DNA from: Nonomuraea spiralis
Lineage (GTDB): Bacteria; Actinomycetota; Actinomycetes; Streptosporangiales; Streptosporangiaceae
Assembly (NCBI RefSeq): GCF_014648435.1
Contig: NZ_BMRC01000002.1
Span: forward strand, 496,001 to 560,000
DNA: 64,000 nucleotides
Direction: 5' to 3'
The notes beneath the pieces are model-generated. The model did no database searches, was not told the origin of the DNA, and was given only the letters and a program-made list of their open reading frames with translations. A program made the translations under genes and the position numbers. Positions 42,232 through 50,322 of the stretch are shown one piece after another (the stretch's first letter is position 1; each line of letters starts with the position of its first letter).

Positions 42232-42641
42232 GCACCGACCTGTTCTGCGAGATCATCGCCGGCGCGCGGCCCGCGTACGTCGTCAGCTCCGACGAGGTGG
42301 CCGTCTCCTTCCTCGACACCCGGCCGGTCTTCAAGGGGCACGTGCTCGTCGTGCCCCGAGCTCACGTCGAGACGCTGGCCGACCTCGCCGACGTCGGGCC
42401 GTTCTTCGCGCGGGTCCAGGCCGTGGCGAGGGCCGTGGAGGACGGGCTGGAGGCGGCCGGCACGTTCGTGGCCATGAACAACCGCATCAGCCAGAGCGTG
42501 CCCCACCTGCACGTGCACGTCGTGCCCCGCAACCGCAAGGACGGCCTGCGCGGCTTCTTCTGGCCACGCACCACGTACGAGTCCGCGCAGGAGGCGGAGT
42601 CGTACGCGGCGGCCGTCGCGAAGGCGCTGCCCGCGGAGTGA
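42228..42641 (+). CDS. HIT-family nucleotide hydrolase
   Basis: 137 residues. The histidine triad H93-x-H95-x-H97 lies in VPHLHVHVVPRN, preceded by 'FKGHVLVVPRAHVETLADL'. HIT proteins hydrolyse or transfer nucleotides from dinucleoside polyphosphates or adenosine phosphoramidates. GTG start overlaps the DUF1838 stop. Confidence 0.92.
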   Translation: MSTDLFCEIIAGARPAYVVSSDEVAVSFLDTRPVFKGHVLVVPRAHVETLADLADVGPFFARVQAVARAVEDGLEAAGTFVAMNNRISQSVPHLHVHVVPRNRKDGLRGFFWPRTTYESAQEAESYAAAVAKALPAE

Positions 42642-42672
42642 GCGCCGCGGGCGCCCGCTAGGCTCGGGGCGC

Positions 42673-43851
42673 GTGGAGTATGTGGTCGGCGTCGCCGTCG
42701 TGGCCGTGCTCGTGGGCGTGCCCGCGATCGTGCTCTGGCGCGTCATGCGGGGCCGCCGCGAGCTGGGCACGAGCCCGGCCGAGCGGGCCACGTTCGAGAC
42801 CCTGCACACCGCCTCCATGGCCGGTCCGCCGCTGCGGGCCGGGCTGACCGCCGAGGGCGCCGAGCGCGCCTCGCGCCACCTGCGCGCGCTGCTCGGCTCC
42901 GCCGCGCTCGCGATCACCGACCGCGAGCGCCTGCTCGTCTACGACGGCGCCGGCGACCACCACGCCGGCCAGGCGTTCGAGCACGCCGCCGCCACCCTGG
43001 AGGACGGCCGCACCCAGGTGCTCACCATCGACTGCGAGCTGCTCGAATGCCCGATCCGGCACGCCGTCGTCGTACCGCTCACCACCGACGACCGCGTCGT
43101 CGGCGCGCTGGCCGCCTACGGGCAGGACGCCTCGGCCGGGCTGGTCAGGGCCGCGCAGGAGGTGGCCGGCTGGGTCGACTCCCAGCTCGAACTGGCCGAG
43201 CTCGACCGCTCGCGCACGCTGCTCATGGAAGCCGAGGTCCGGGCCCTGCGCGCGCAGATCTCGCCGCACTTCATCTACAACTCCCTCACCACGATCGCCT
43301 CCTTCGTCCGCACCGACCCCGAACGCGCCCGCGAGCTGCTGCTGGAGTTCGCCGACTTCACCCGCTACTCCTTCCGGCGGCACGGCGAGTTCACCACGCT
43401 GGCCGAGGAGCTGCACTCGATCGAGCGTTACCTCACTCTTGAGCACGCCAGGTTCGGCGACCAGTTGCAGGTCACCCTGCGCATCGCCCCCGAGGTGCTG
43501 CCGGTGGCGGTGCCGTTCCTGTGCCTGCAGCCGCTCGTCGAGAACGCCGTACGGCACGGCCTGGAGAGCCGCAACGGCGTCGGCCGCATCACGATCATCG
43601 CCGAGGACGCCGGTGCCGAATGCCGCATCACCGTCGAGGACGACGGGCTCGGCATGGACCCCGAACGGCTGCGCCGCATCCTGGCCGGCGAGATCGCCCC
43701 CACCGGCGGCGTCGGCCTGGCCAACGTGGACGAACGCCTGCGCCAGGTCTACGGCGACGAGTACGGCCTGGTCGTGGAGACCGGCGAGGGCGCCGGCACC
43801 AAGGTCACCGTGCGCCTGCCCAAGTACCACCCCGGTGTCTCGGCCCGCTGA
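42673..43851 (+). CDS. LytS/YehU-type sensor histidine kinase
   Basis: 392 residues. One N-terminal membrane helix (about 2-20), then a GAF-like domain (about 45-175), then the His_kinase domain: 'RALRAQISPHFIYNSLTTIASFV' with His199, 'FADFTRYSFRRHGEFTTLAEEL', N-box 'QPLVENAVRHGLE', and 'GVGLANVDERLRQVYG'. It pairs with the LytTR regulator 135 bases downstream and, through it, a symporter. taggct (42660-42665) gives a leaderless promoter. The final 43 bases including the stop are tandemly duplicated; the protein ends at the first copy. Confidence 0.92.
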   Translation: MEYVVGVAVVAVLVGVPAIVLWRVMRGRRELGTSPAERATFETLHTASMAGPPLRAGLTAEGAERASRHLRALLGSAALAITDRERLLVYDGAGDHHAGQAFEHAAATLEDGRTQVLTIDCELLECPIRHAVVVPLTTDDRVVGALAAYGQDASAGLVRAAQEVAGWVDSQLELAELDRSRTLLMEAEVRALRAQISPHFIYNSLTTIASFVRTDPERARELLLEFADFTRYSFRRHGEFTTLAEELHSIERYLTLEHARFGDQLQVTLRIAPEVLPVAVPFLCLQPLVENAVRHGLESRNGVGRITIIAEDAGAECRITVEDDGLGMDPERLRRILAGEIAPTGGVGLANVDERLRQVYGDEYGLVVETGEGAGTKVTVRLPKYHPGVSAR

Positions 43852-43894
43852 CGTGCGCCTGCCCAAGTACCACCCCGGCGTCTCGGCCCGCTGA
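43809..43894 (+). repeat. 43-base tandem duplication of the histidine-kinase gene end
   Basis: 43809-43851 (coding for VRLPKYHPGVSAR plus TGA) is repeated directly at 43852-43894 with one t/c difference. The second copy lies after the stop codon and is not translated as part of the kinase. Confidence 0.92.
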
Positions 43895-43986
43895 CCTGCC
43901 CCCACCTGTGACCCCGCCGTGACGGCCTTGACGTTTGGTGCCGGTTTCATCACTGTCTAATGCATTCGACGTGTGAGGAGTCACGT

Positions 43987-44736
43987 GTGACCGGGCTGCG
44001 CGTCCTGGCGGTGGACGACGAGCTACCCGCGCTGGAGGACCTGTCCTACCTGCTCCGTGCCGACGCCCGTATCGGTGAGGTGATGACGGCGCGCGACGGG
44101 GCGGCCGCGCTGCGCCTGCTGGACCGGGGCATCGCCGAGGGCCGCCCGATCGACGCCGTCTTCCTCGACATCCGCATGCGCGGCCTGGACGGCGTCGTGC
44201 TCGGACGGCTGCTGTCGCAGTTCGCCAACCCGCCGCGGGTCGTGTTCGTCACCGCGTACGAGGAGCACGCGGTGGACGCGTTCGAGATCAAGGCCGAGGA
44301 CTACCTGCTCAAACCGGTACGCCCCGAACGGCTGGCCGAGGCCATCAGGCGCGTGGCGGTCTCGTCCGACGTGCCCGCCGAGTCCGGCGAGAGCGACACG
44401 ATCCCCGTCGAACTGGGCGGTGTGACCCGGTTCGTCTCCAGCGCCGACGTCGTCTACGTGGAGGCCCACGGCGACTACGCCCGGCTGCACACCGCGACCG
44501 GCAGCCACCTCGTCCGCATCCCGCTGGCCACGCTGGAGGAACGCTGGGCCCCGGCCGGGTTCCTGCGGGTGCACCGCAGCCACCTGGTCGCCGTCAAGCA
44601 CATCGAGGAACTGCACATCGACTCGGGCCGGTGCAGCGTACGGGTGGGGGACACCGAGATCCCGGTGAGCCGGCGGCACACCCGCGAGCTGCGCGACCTG
44701 CTGGTCCGCAGGGCCAGGAAGGGCAGGGCGGAATGA
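43987..44736 (+). CDS. LytTR-family response regulator
   Basis: 249 residues from GTG 43987 (GAGGAG 6 bases upstream); an in-frame ATG at 43960 lacks this. Receiver domain with 'VLAVDDELPALEDL', phospho-acceptor Asp61 in FLDIRMRGLDG, 'FVTAYEEHAVDAFEIKAEDYLLKPV'. C-terminal LytTR DNA-binding domain: 'DVVYVEAHGDYARLHTATGSHLVRIPLATLEER', 'FLRVHRSHLVAVKHIEEL'. In other bacteria LytS/LytTR pairs sense pyruvate or similar acids and induce transporters; here the two following genes, coupled by ATGA, are a membrane protein and a solute symporter. Confidence 0.94.
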   Translation: MTGLRVLAVDDELPALEDLSYLLRADARIGEVMTARDGAAALRLLDRGIAEGRPIDAVFLDIRMRGLDGVVLGRLLSQFANPPRVVFVTAYEEHAVDAFEIKAEDYLLKPVRPERLAEAIRRVAVSSDVPAESGESDTIPVELGGVTRFVSSADVVYVEAHGDYARLHTATGSHLVRIPLATLEERWAPAGFLRVHRSHLVAVKHIEELHIDSGRCSVRVGDTEIPVSRRHTRELRDLLVRRARKGRAE

Positions 44737-45182
44737 GCCCGGATCCCCGCCCGGGACGCCCGTCGCCGTCCCCGCGCACCGACGCCGCCCGCCGTATGGA
44801 CGCCTTCCGGCGCTCCGAGACGCCGCGGCGGGTCAGCGTCACCAGCCCGCGCACCGCCGCCGCCCGCCGCCCCCGCTACCCGGCCACCAGGGAGATCGAC
44901 GAGCAGACCCGGCTCGGCGAGGTCTACATGCGTTCCCTGCTGCGCACCCAGTTCCGGCTCGCGCTGTTCGTCTGCACCGTGCTGGCCTGCGTGGTCGGCG
45001 GGCTGCCGCTGCTGTTCCTGCTCATCCCCGAGCTGCGCGAGGTGGACGTGCTCGGCGTGTCCCTGCCGTGGGCGGTGCTGGCCGGGCTCATCTACCCCGC
45101 CTTCGTCATCGGCGCCTGGTTGTACGTCCGCCAGGCCGAACGCAACGAACGCCACTTCGCCGAGCTGGTGGAACGCCGGTGA
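44733..45182 (+). CDS. DUF485-like membrane protein, symporter partner
   Basis: 149 residues from ATG 44733, which overlaps the regulator stop. A basic, disordered N-terminus (about 60 residues) precedes 'LGEVYMRSLLRTQFRLALFVCTVLACVVGGLPLLFLL' and a second helix 'VSLPWAVLAGLIYPAFVIGAWLYVRQAERNERHFAELVERR'. Two membrane helices with the charged C-terminal end are the DUF485 pattern; DUF485 (YjcH) genes usually precede acetate/solute symporters, as here and again at 50323. Confidence 0.8.
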   Translation: MSPDPRPGRPSPSPRTDAARRMDAFRRSETPRRVSVTSPRTAAARRPRYPATREIDEQTRLGEVYMRSLLRTQFRLALFVCTVLACVVGGLPLLFLLIPELREVDVLGVSLPWAVLAGLIYPAFVIGAWLYVRQAERNERHFAELVERR

Positions 45183-45201
45183 CCGGCGCGAAGGGCCGGT
45201 C
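45181..45201 (+). promoter_or_regulatory. Hairpin at the symporter translation start
   Basis: gaccggc (45181-45187) pairs with gccggtc (45195-45201), with gcgaagg in the loop. The loop holds the only Shine-Dalgarno-like stretch for the GTG at 45202, and the stem touches the start codon and the upstream stop. It may tune translational coupling. Confidence 0.35.
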
Positions 45202-46689
45202 GTGAGCCTGACCGCGGTGGTCGTCGTGATGGCCGCGGCCGTGCTCATCGGCGGGTACGGCATCAGGTTCTCCCGCACCACCTCCGACTTCTACGTCGCC
45301 TCCCGCACCGTCAGCCCGCTGTGGAACGCCTCGGCCATCGGCGGCGAATACCTGTCGGCGGCCTCCTTCCTCGGCGTCGCCGGGCTGATCCTGTCCTACG
45401 GCGTGGACATGTTGTGGTTGCCCGTCGGCTGGACCGGCGGCTACCTGGTGCTGCTGGTGCTGGTGTCGGCCCCGTTGCGCCGGTCGGGGGCGTACACGCT
45501 GCCGGACTTCGCCGAGGCCAGGCTGGAGTCGATGACCGTCCGCCGGACCGCCAGCGTGCTGGTCGTGCTGATCGGCTGGTTGTACCTGATGCCGCAGTTC
45601 CAGAGCGCCGGGCTGGTGCTGCGGACGATCACCGGCGCGCCGGTGTGGGCGGGCGGGCTGCTGGTCGCCGGGGTCGTGGCGATCAACGTGCTGTCCGGCG
45701 GCATGCGGTCGATCACGTTCGTGCAGGCGTTCCAGTACTGGCTCAAGCTGACCGCGCTGGCCGTGCCGCTGGTGTTCCTGCTGCTGGCCTGGAAGGGCGA
45801 CGGCGCGCCCGCGCTCAGCGCCGAGGACGCGGCCACCTGGCAGACCCCGCTGGCCGGGGCCAAGGAGTACGGGCTGTACTCGACGTACTCGCTGATCATG
45901 GCCACCTTCCTCGGCACGATGGGGTTGCCGCACGTGCTCGTGCGCTTCTACACCAACCCCGACGGCCGGGCCGCGCGCCGTACGACGCTGGTCGTGCTCA
46001 CCCTGCTCGGCGCGTTCTACCTGCTGCCCGCCCTGTACGGCTGGCTCGGCCGCCTCTACGCCCCCGACCTGGTGCGTACCGACGCGGTCGTGCTCACGCT
46101 GCCCTCCCGCATGATCGGCGGCACGCTCGGCGACCTGCTGACCGCGCTGGTCACGGCGGGGGCGTTCGCGGCGTTCCTGTCCACCTCGTCCGGGCTGACC
46201 GTGTCCGTCGCCGGGGTGATCGCGCAGGACCTGCTGAAGGGCGGGGTGCGTTCGTTCAGGATCGCCACGCTCATGGCGGTCGCGGTGCCGCTGGGGCTGG
46301 CGTTGTGGGCGCGGGCGCTGCCGGTGGCGGACGTGGTGGGGCTGGCGTTCGCGGTGGCGGCCTCGTCGTTCTGCCCGCTGCTGGTGCTGGGCATCTGGTG
46401 GCGGCGGCTCACCACGACCGGGGCGCTGGCGGGGCTGTTCGTGGGGGGCGGGCTGGCCTGCGCGGCCGTGCTCGTCACGATCACCGGGGGGCCATACGAG
46501 GGGCTGCCCGGGGCGTTGCTGGCCCAGCCGGCGGCTTGGACGGTGCCGATCGCGTTCACGGTGATGGTGTCGGTGTCGTTCCTGACCCCGCACCGGGTGC
46601 CGCCGGGGGTGGCCAGGACGATGGTGCGCCTGCACACCCCGGAGAACCTCGACCTCGACCGCGGCGACTGGCACCCCCGCTCTCCCTGA
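45202..46689 (+). CDS. Sodium:solute symporter (SSS family, ActP/MctP-like)
   Basis: 495 residues, about 13 membrane helices. Family features: 'SDFYVASRTVSPLWNASAIGGEYLSAASFLGVAGLIL', 'GWTGGYLVLLVLVSAPLRRSGAYTLPDFAEARL', 'QNAL'-type mid-region replaced by 'GGMRSITFVQAFQYWLKL', and 'GLPHVLVRFYTNPDGRAARR'. The GLPHVL-RF-T motif is shared with cation/acetate symporters and with the paralogue at 50649. Probable Na+-coupled uptake of acetate, pyruvate or another small monocarboxylate, induced through the LytS/LytTR pair. Confidence 0.92.
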   Translation: MSLTAVVVVMAAAVLIGGYGIRFSRTTSDFYVASRTVSPLWNASAIGGEYLSAASFLGVAGLILSYGVDMLWLPVGWTGGYLVLLVLVSAPLRRSGAYTLPDFAEARLESMTVRRTASVLVVLIGWLYLMPQFQSAGLVLRTITGAPVWAGGLLVAGVVAINVLSGGMRSITFVQAFQYWLKLTALAVPLVFLLLAWKGDGAPALSAEDAATWQTPLAGAKEYGLYSTYSLIMATFLGTMGLPHVLVRFYTNPDGRAARRTTLVVLTLLGAFYLLPALYGWLGRLYAPDLVRTDAVVLTLPSRMIGGTLGDLLTALVTAGAFAAFLSTSSGLTVSVAGVIAQDLLKGGVRSFRIATLMAVAVPLGLALWARALPVADVVGLAFAVAASSFCPLLVLGIWWRRLTTTGALAGLFVGGGLACAAVLVTITGGPYEGLPGALLAQPAAWTVPIAFTVMVSVSFLTPHRVPPGVARTMVRLHTPENLDLDRGDWHPRSP

Positions 46690-46709
46690 CCGTCCGCTCT
46701 CCCTGACCG
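46677..46709 (+). repeat. 17-base-period tandem repeat over the symporter stop codon
   Basis: ccgctctccctgaccg occurs at 46677-46692 and again at 46694-46709, separated by one t. The TGA stop lies inside the first copy. Confidence 0.8.
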
Positions 46710-46779
46710 CCGCTACTGCGGGCGGGCCTGTTCAGGGGGGGCGCTCACTGTCACGGGTGTCCCTGGCTGTTCGCCTCGC

Positions 46780-47913
46780 TCAGGACCAGCCCGCGGCGAT
46801 GCCGCCCAGGCGCCGCGACGACACCCCGTTCCCGCTCGCGGCCTTGTTCTCGGCCAGGCGTCCGGCGCCCGTGCCGCGTCCGCCGTCGGTTCCGGATCCG
46901 TTCGTACGTCGGCGCTCGGGCGGCGTCTCGTGGGCGTTGCGGGCGTGCCTCGGGGGTTGGGTGTCCTCGGTGTCCGGGGGCGGGTCCAGGCCGGGGCGGT
47001 ACCGGCCCGGCTCCCGTGGGGCCGCCTGGCTGGACCACGGCGGGGGCCCCTCCCGCGTCTCGGTTCCCGGTTCGGCCGGAGCGCGGCCGGGCCGCGGTTG
47101 GGCGTGCCCCTGTGGTGTGTGGTGGGCCGGCGGTCGCGACGGCGTGGCGGGACGCGGGCGTGCCCGGTGGGGGGAGTGGGGTGGCTCCTGAGGTGGGGGG
47201 TCCAGGCCGGGACGGGGACCGCCGCCGGGATGCGGGGCCGTGGAACGGCCGGGTCCGGGGTCGGGGTCCGGGGTGGTTCCCTGGTCGGGGGCCAGGTACG
47301 GGTGTGCGGGGGTGTCCGGGTGGGGCGCGGCGCTGTGCCGGGCCGCCTGCTCGGCCATGGGGCGGGCGTCCGTGCCCACGTGCGCCTCGACGTCGAGCAC
47401 CTCGTGGCCGGGGACGGTGTGCACGTCCTCCTCGCCGGGGCCGCCGGGGCCGCCGGGGCCGCCGGGGCCTCCAGGGCCTCCAGGGCGGATGGTCCGGCCG
47501 GTGGCCGCGCCCAGGTCGCCCGCGTGTCGCAGGTCCGGCCGCCAGGAGGGCGAGCCGCCCCTCGGCCACCCCCGCAGTGCCCCGTCCCGCACCCCGTCCC
47601 GCACCCCGTTCCGTGTCCCGTCGTGTGTCCCGTCGTGTGTTCCGGTGGCGCGGGCGTGGCGGGCGGTGGGGACGAGATGGTGGGGCAGGCGTCGCAGGAG
47701 GTGCGGGTCGGCGTCCAGGACGCGGTCGATGACGCGGGCCACGTCGTCCAGCCGTACCCGTACCGACAGCTGGGCCCGCAGGACCTGCGCCTCCAGGTCG
47801 ATGTCCTCGACCCGTACGTCGGAGATCTCCACGCAGAGCTCGCGCCCGCCGGACGCGCCGAGCGCCCGTTCGTCGGCGGTACGGTCGTCACGGTACGGGC
47901 TGCTCTCGGCCAT
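46780..47913 (-). CDS. Low-complexity Gly/Pro/His/Arg-rich protein with short conserved N-terminus
   Basis: 377 residues. The first 75 residues look globular: 'CVEISDVRVEDIDLEAQVLRAQLSVRVRLDDVARVIDRVLDADPHLLRRLP', alternating strand and helix as in a family I associate with actinomycete hypothetical proteins. The remainder is repetitive: THDG/RDG repeats, a GGPGGPGG collagen-like run, and long Pro-rich stretches. All frames are open over much of this region because of composition, so the exact end is uncertain, but the N-terminus and strand are credible. Function unknown. Confidence 0.55.
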   Translation of the reverse strand: MAESSPYRDDRTADERALGASGGRELCVEISDVRVEDIDLEAQVLRAQLSVRVRLDDVARVIDRVLDADPHLLRRLPHHLVPTARHARATGTHDGTHDGTRNGVRDGVRDGALRGWPRGGSPSWRPDLRHAGDLGAATGRTIRPGGPGGPGGPGGPGGPGEEDVHTVPGHEVLDVEAHVGTDARPMAEQAARHSAAPHPDTPAHPYLAPDQGTTPDPDPGPGRSTAPHPGGGPRPGLDPPPQEPPHSPHRARPRPATPSRPPAHHTPQGHAQPRPGRAPAEPGTETREGPPPWSSQAAPREPGRYRPGLDPPPDTEDTQPPRHARNAHETPPERRRTNGSGTDGGRGTGAGRLAENKAASGNGVSSRRLGGIAAGWS

Positions 47914-47942
47914 GACCTCCGATTACCCACCCACGTATCCGC

Positions 47943-48980
47943 TCAGGCTCCGACATGAGGGGACTTGAGGGAGGTTTGACCAGAAGGCCAGGGAGGCGGG
48001 AGTTCTCCGGAACCGCGCGCGACGATCTCGACGGGCACCCTGACCCGGCGCGGCTCGCGTACGGGCGACAGCAGCAGCTCGACGGCCGCCCGCGCCAGCC
48101 GGCCGATGTCGTAGCGCACCACCGTCACACCGGGACTGAACACGTCCGCCAGCGCGAAGTCGTCGAACCCCACGTACGCCGGCCGCTCCGGCCGCTCCCG
48201 CAACGCCCGCAGGACGCCGATCGCCGCCCGGTTGTTGGTCGCGAAGAACGCCGTCGGCGGGTCGGGCAGCCCGAGGAGCCGCCCCACCTCGTACGACACC
48301 CGCCCCGGCTCGAACACCCCCCGTACGACCAGCCCTTCGTCGACCGCCACGCCCGCCTCCCGCAGCGCCGCGCGGTAGCCGACGGCCCGGTCGTGCACCG
48401 AGCTCAGCCCCTCGTCGTCGGAGACCAGCGCGACGCGGCGATGCCCGCGGGCCAGCAGGTGCTCGGTCGCGGCCCGGCCGCCGCGCTCGTCGTCCAGCAT
48501 GACCACGTCGGCCCGGTCGAGGCCGCGCGGCACGCGGTCGACGAAGACCGTGCGCAGGCCGCCGTGCTCGGCCAGCCAGCCGTGGTCGGCGGGGGAGGGC
48601 ACGACGATCAGCGCGTCCACGCCGCGGGCGTGCATCGACTCGATCAGCATGCGTTCCTTGTCCGGCCGCTCCTCGTACGAACCGAACACCACCAGCGCCT
48701 CGTGCCCGGCCGCCGCGGCCTCCACCGCCGCGGCGAGGCGGGCGTAGAACTCGTTGGAGATGTTCTCCATCACCAGGCCGAGCGTGAGCATGGTCGCGCC
48801 CCTGGCCAGGCGGGCGGCGGCCTCGTTGCGGCGGAAGCCGAGCACGTTGATCGAGTCGTGCACACGCTGCTGGAGCGAGGCCCGGACGTGCGGCTCCTGG
48901 TTGACCACGCGGGAGACGGTCTTCAGGCTGACGCCCGCGTGCCTGGCGACGTCGGCCATGGTGGGCTTCCGCATTGTCAT
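47943..48980 (-). CDS. LacI-family transcriptional regulator
   Basis: 345 residues. HTH at the N-terminus: 'TMADVARHAGVSLKTVSRVVNQEPHVRASLQQRV', and the hinge helix 'NEAAARLARG'. The periplasmic-binding-protein-like effector domain contains 'TLGLVMENISNEFYARLAAAVEAAA', 'VFVDRVPRG' and 'YVGFDDFALADVFSPGVTVVRYD'. Effector (usually a sugar) unknown. Start ATG 48980 or 48974. It is divergent from a PLP enzyme gene with only 11 bases between starts. Confidence 0.93.
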   Translation of the reverse strand: MTMRKPTMADVARHAGVSLKTVSRVVNQEPHVRASLQQRVHDSINVLGFRRNEAAARLARGATMLTLGLVMENISNEFYARLAAAVEAAAAGHEALVVFGSYEERPDKERMLIESMHARGVDALIVVPSPADHGWLAEHGGLRTVFVDRVPRGLDRADVVMLDDERGGRAATEHLLARGHRRVALVSDDEGLSSVHDRAVGYRAALREAGVAVDEGLVVRGVFEPGRVSYEVGRLLGLPDPPTAFFATNNRAAIGVLRALRERPERPAYVGFDDFALADVFSPGVTVVRYDIGRLARAAVELLLSPVREPRRVRVPVEIVARGSGELPPPWPSGQTSLKSPHVGA

Positions 48981-48991
48981 AGTCTGCCCCC
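48980..48991. promoter_or_regulatory. Eleven-base divergent start region
   Basis: tagtct (48980-48985) ends 6 bases before the ATG of the plus-strand gene at 48992, a leaderless -10. The same bases read on the minus strand give the ribosome site (GGGGGCAG) of the LacI gene, so the LacI promoter must lie within the first codons of the PLP-enzyme gene. Confidence 0.45.
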
Positions 48992-50149
48992 ATGAACGAT
49001 GAGTGGATCTGTGGCCGGATGGGCGAGGACGAGCCCTGGGCGCTGGGCGCGGTCAACCCGCCCGTGTTCGAGAACTCGTTGTTCACCTTCGGGAACGCGG
49101 CCGAACTGGGAGCGGCGATCAAGGACGAGGACGAGCGGTACGTCTACTGGCGCGGCACCAACCCGACCGTCGACGTGGCCCAGCGCAAGCTGGCCGCGCT
49201 GGAACGCGGGGAGCGGGCCAAGTGCTTCGGCTCGGGGATGGGCGCCATCTCGGCGACGATCTCCTCGCTCGTGTCCGCCGGCGACCACGTGCTGGTGCTC
49301 GGCGCGGTGTACGGACCTACCACGCAGTTCCTGCGTTACCTGGAGAAGTTCGGCGTCACGCATACGCACGTCGACGACCTCGCGGGATGTGACAGCGCTA
49401 TCAGGGCGAGCACGCGCCTACTCTACTTCGAGTCGCCGTCCTACATGGCGTACGCGATCGTCGACATCGCGGAGGTGACCGCCTGGGCGCGCGGGCGCGG
49501 GCTCGTCACCGTCATGGACAACACCTGGTCCACGCCCCTGTTCCAGAAACCGCTGACGCTCGGCGTCGATGTGGTCGTGCATTCGCTGTCGAAGTACGTC
49601 GGCGGGCACAGCGACCTGGTCGGCGGCGTGGTGATCGGGCCGTCGCGGCTGATCCGGCCGCTGGCGCTGACGGAGTACCAGCTCTACGGCGCGGCCATGT
49701 CGCCGCACGACGCGGCCAAGGTGATCAAGGGCCTGCGTACGCTGCCCGTCCGGATGGCCGCGCACCAGGAGCGGGGCCTCGCGGTGGCGGCGTTCCTGGA
49801 GGGGCATCCGGCCGTGCGGGCGGTGAACCATCCCGGGTTGCCCTCTCATCCGGGCCACGCGACCGCCGTACGCCAGATGTCCGGCTTCTCCAGCCTGTTC
49901 AGCTTCGAGCTCGCCACGGACGATCGCCAGCAAGCTGCGCTTTTCCTCGATAAATTGCGACATTTCAGGATCGGTGTGTCCTGGGGTGGTTTCGAGAGCC
50001 TGGTCAACGCGCCCGCCCTGACCGTCGAGGAGAGCGTACGGGCCACCATGGGCATCCCCGTCGGCCTGATCCGCCTGTCGGTCGGCCTGGAGCCCGCCGA
50101 GACCCTCGTCGGGGACCTCGGCCAGGCATTGGAGGGGTCGGCCGCATAG
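48992..50149 (+). CDS. Trans-sulfuration-family PLP enzyme (cystathionine gamma-synthase / methionine gamma-lyase-like)
   Basis: 385 residues. PLP-binding Lys201 in VVVHSLSKYVGGHSDLVGG; 'GSGMGAISATISSLVSAGDHVLV' binds the cofactor phosphate; 'VYGPTTQFL' supplies the stacking Tyr; 'VMDNTWSTPLFQKPLTLG' holds the Asp; C-terminal 'LIRLSVGLEPAETLVGDL'. The family covers cystathionine synthases, lyases and related enzymes; the exact reaction cannot be read from sequence. The product may act on sulfur amino acids, yet the neighbouring regulator is of the LacI type, which is unusual. Confidence 0.9.
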   Translation: MNDEWICGRMGEDEPWALGAVNPPVFENSLFTFGNAAELGAAIKDEDERYVYWRGTNPTVDVAQRKLAALERGERAKCFGSGMGAISATISSLVSAGDHVLVLGAVYGPTTQFLRYLEKFGVTHTHVDDLAGCDSAIRASTRLLYFESPSYMAYAIVDIAEVTAWARGRGLVTVMDNTWSTPLFQKPLTLGVDVVVHSLSKYVGGHSDLVGGVVIGPSRLIRPLALTEYQLYGAAMSPHDAAKVIKGLRTLPVRMAAHQERGLAVAAFLEGHPAVRAVNHPGLPSHPGHATAVRQMSGFSSLFSFELATDDRQQAALFLDKLRHFRIGVSWGGFESLVNAPALTVEESVRATMGIPVGLIRLSVGLEPAETLVGDLGQALEGSAA

Positions 50150-50295
50150 CGGGGTGAACGGAATACCCGACCGCTCATCGCGCCGAACAGACCTTTCACC
50201 GCAGGCCATCCCCAACTAATCGCGGTACGTGAGCGGCTCGCCGAACAGCGCCCCCACGGCTCTCCACGACAGATAGGTTGCGCTCTTACGTTGGG

Positions 50296-50311
50296 CGTGA
50301 TCCGCATCACA
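50296..50311. promoter_or_regulatory. Crp/GlxR-like binding site upstream of the acetate symporter operon
   Basis: cGTGAtccgcaTCACa matches the TGTGA-N6-TCACA consensus of Crp-family regulators apart from the outer base. It ends just before the Shine-Dalgarno (TGGAGG) of the DUF485 gene, so it lies in or beside the leader. Crp-like control of acetate uptake is known in actinobacteria (GlxR). Confidence 0.5.
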
Positions 50312-50322
50312 GTGGAGGTCTC

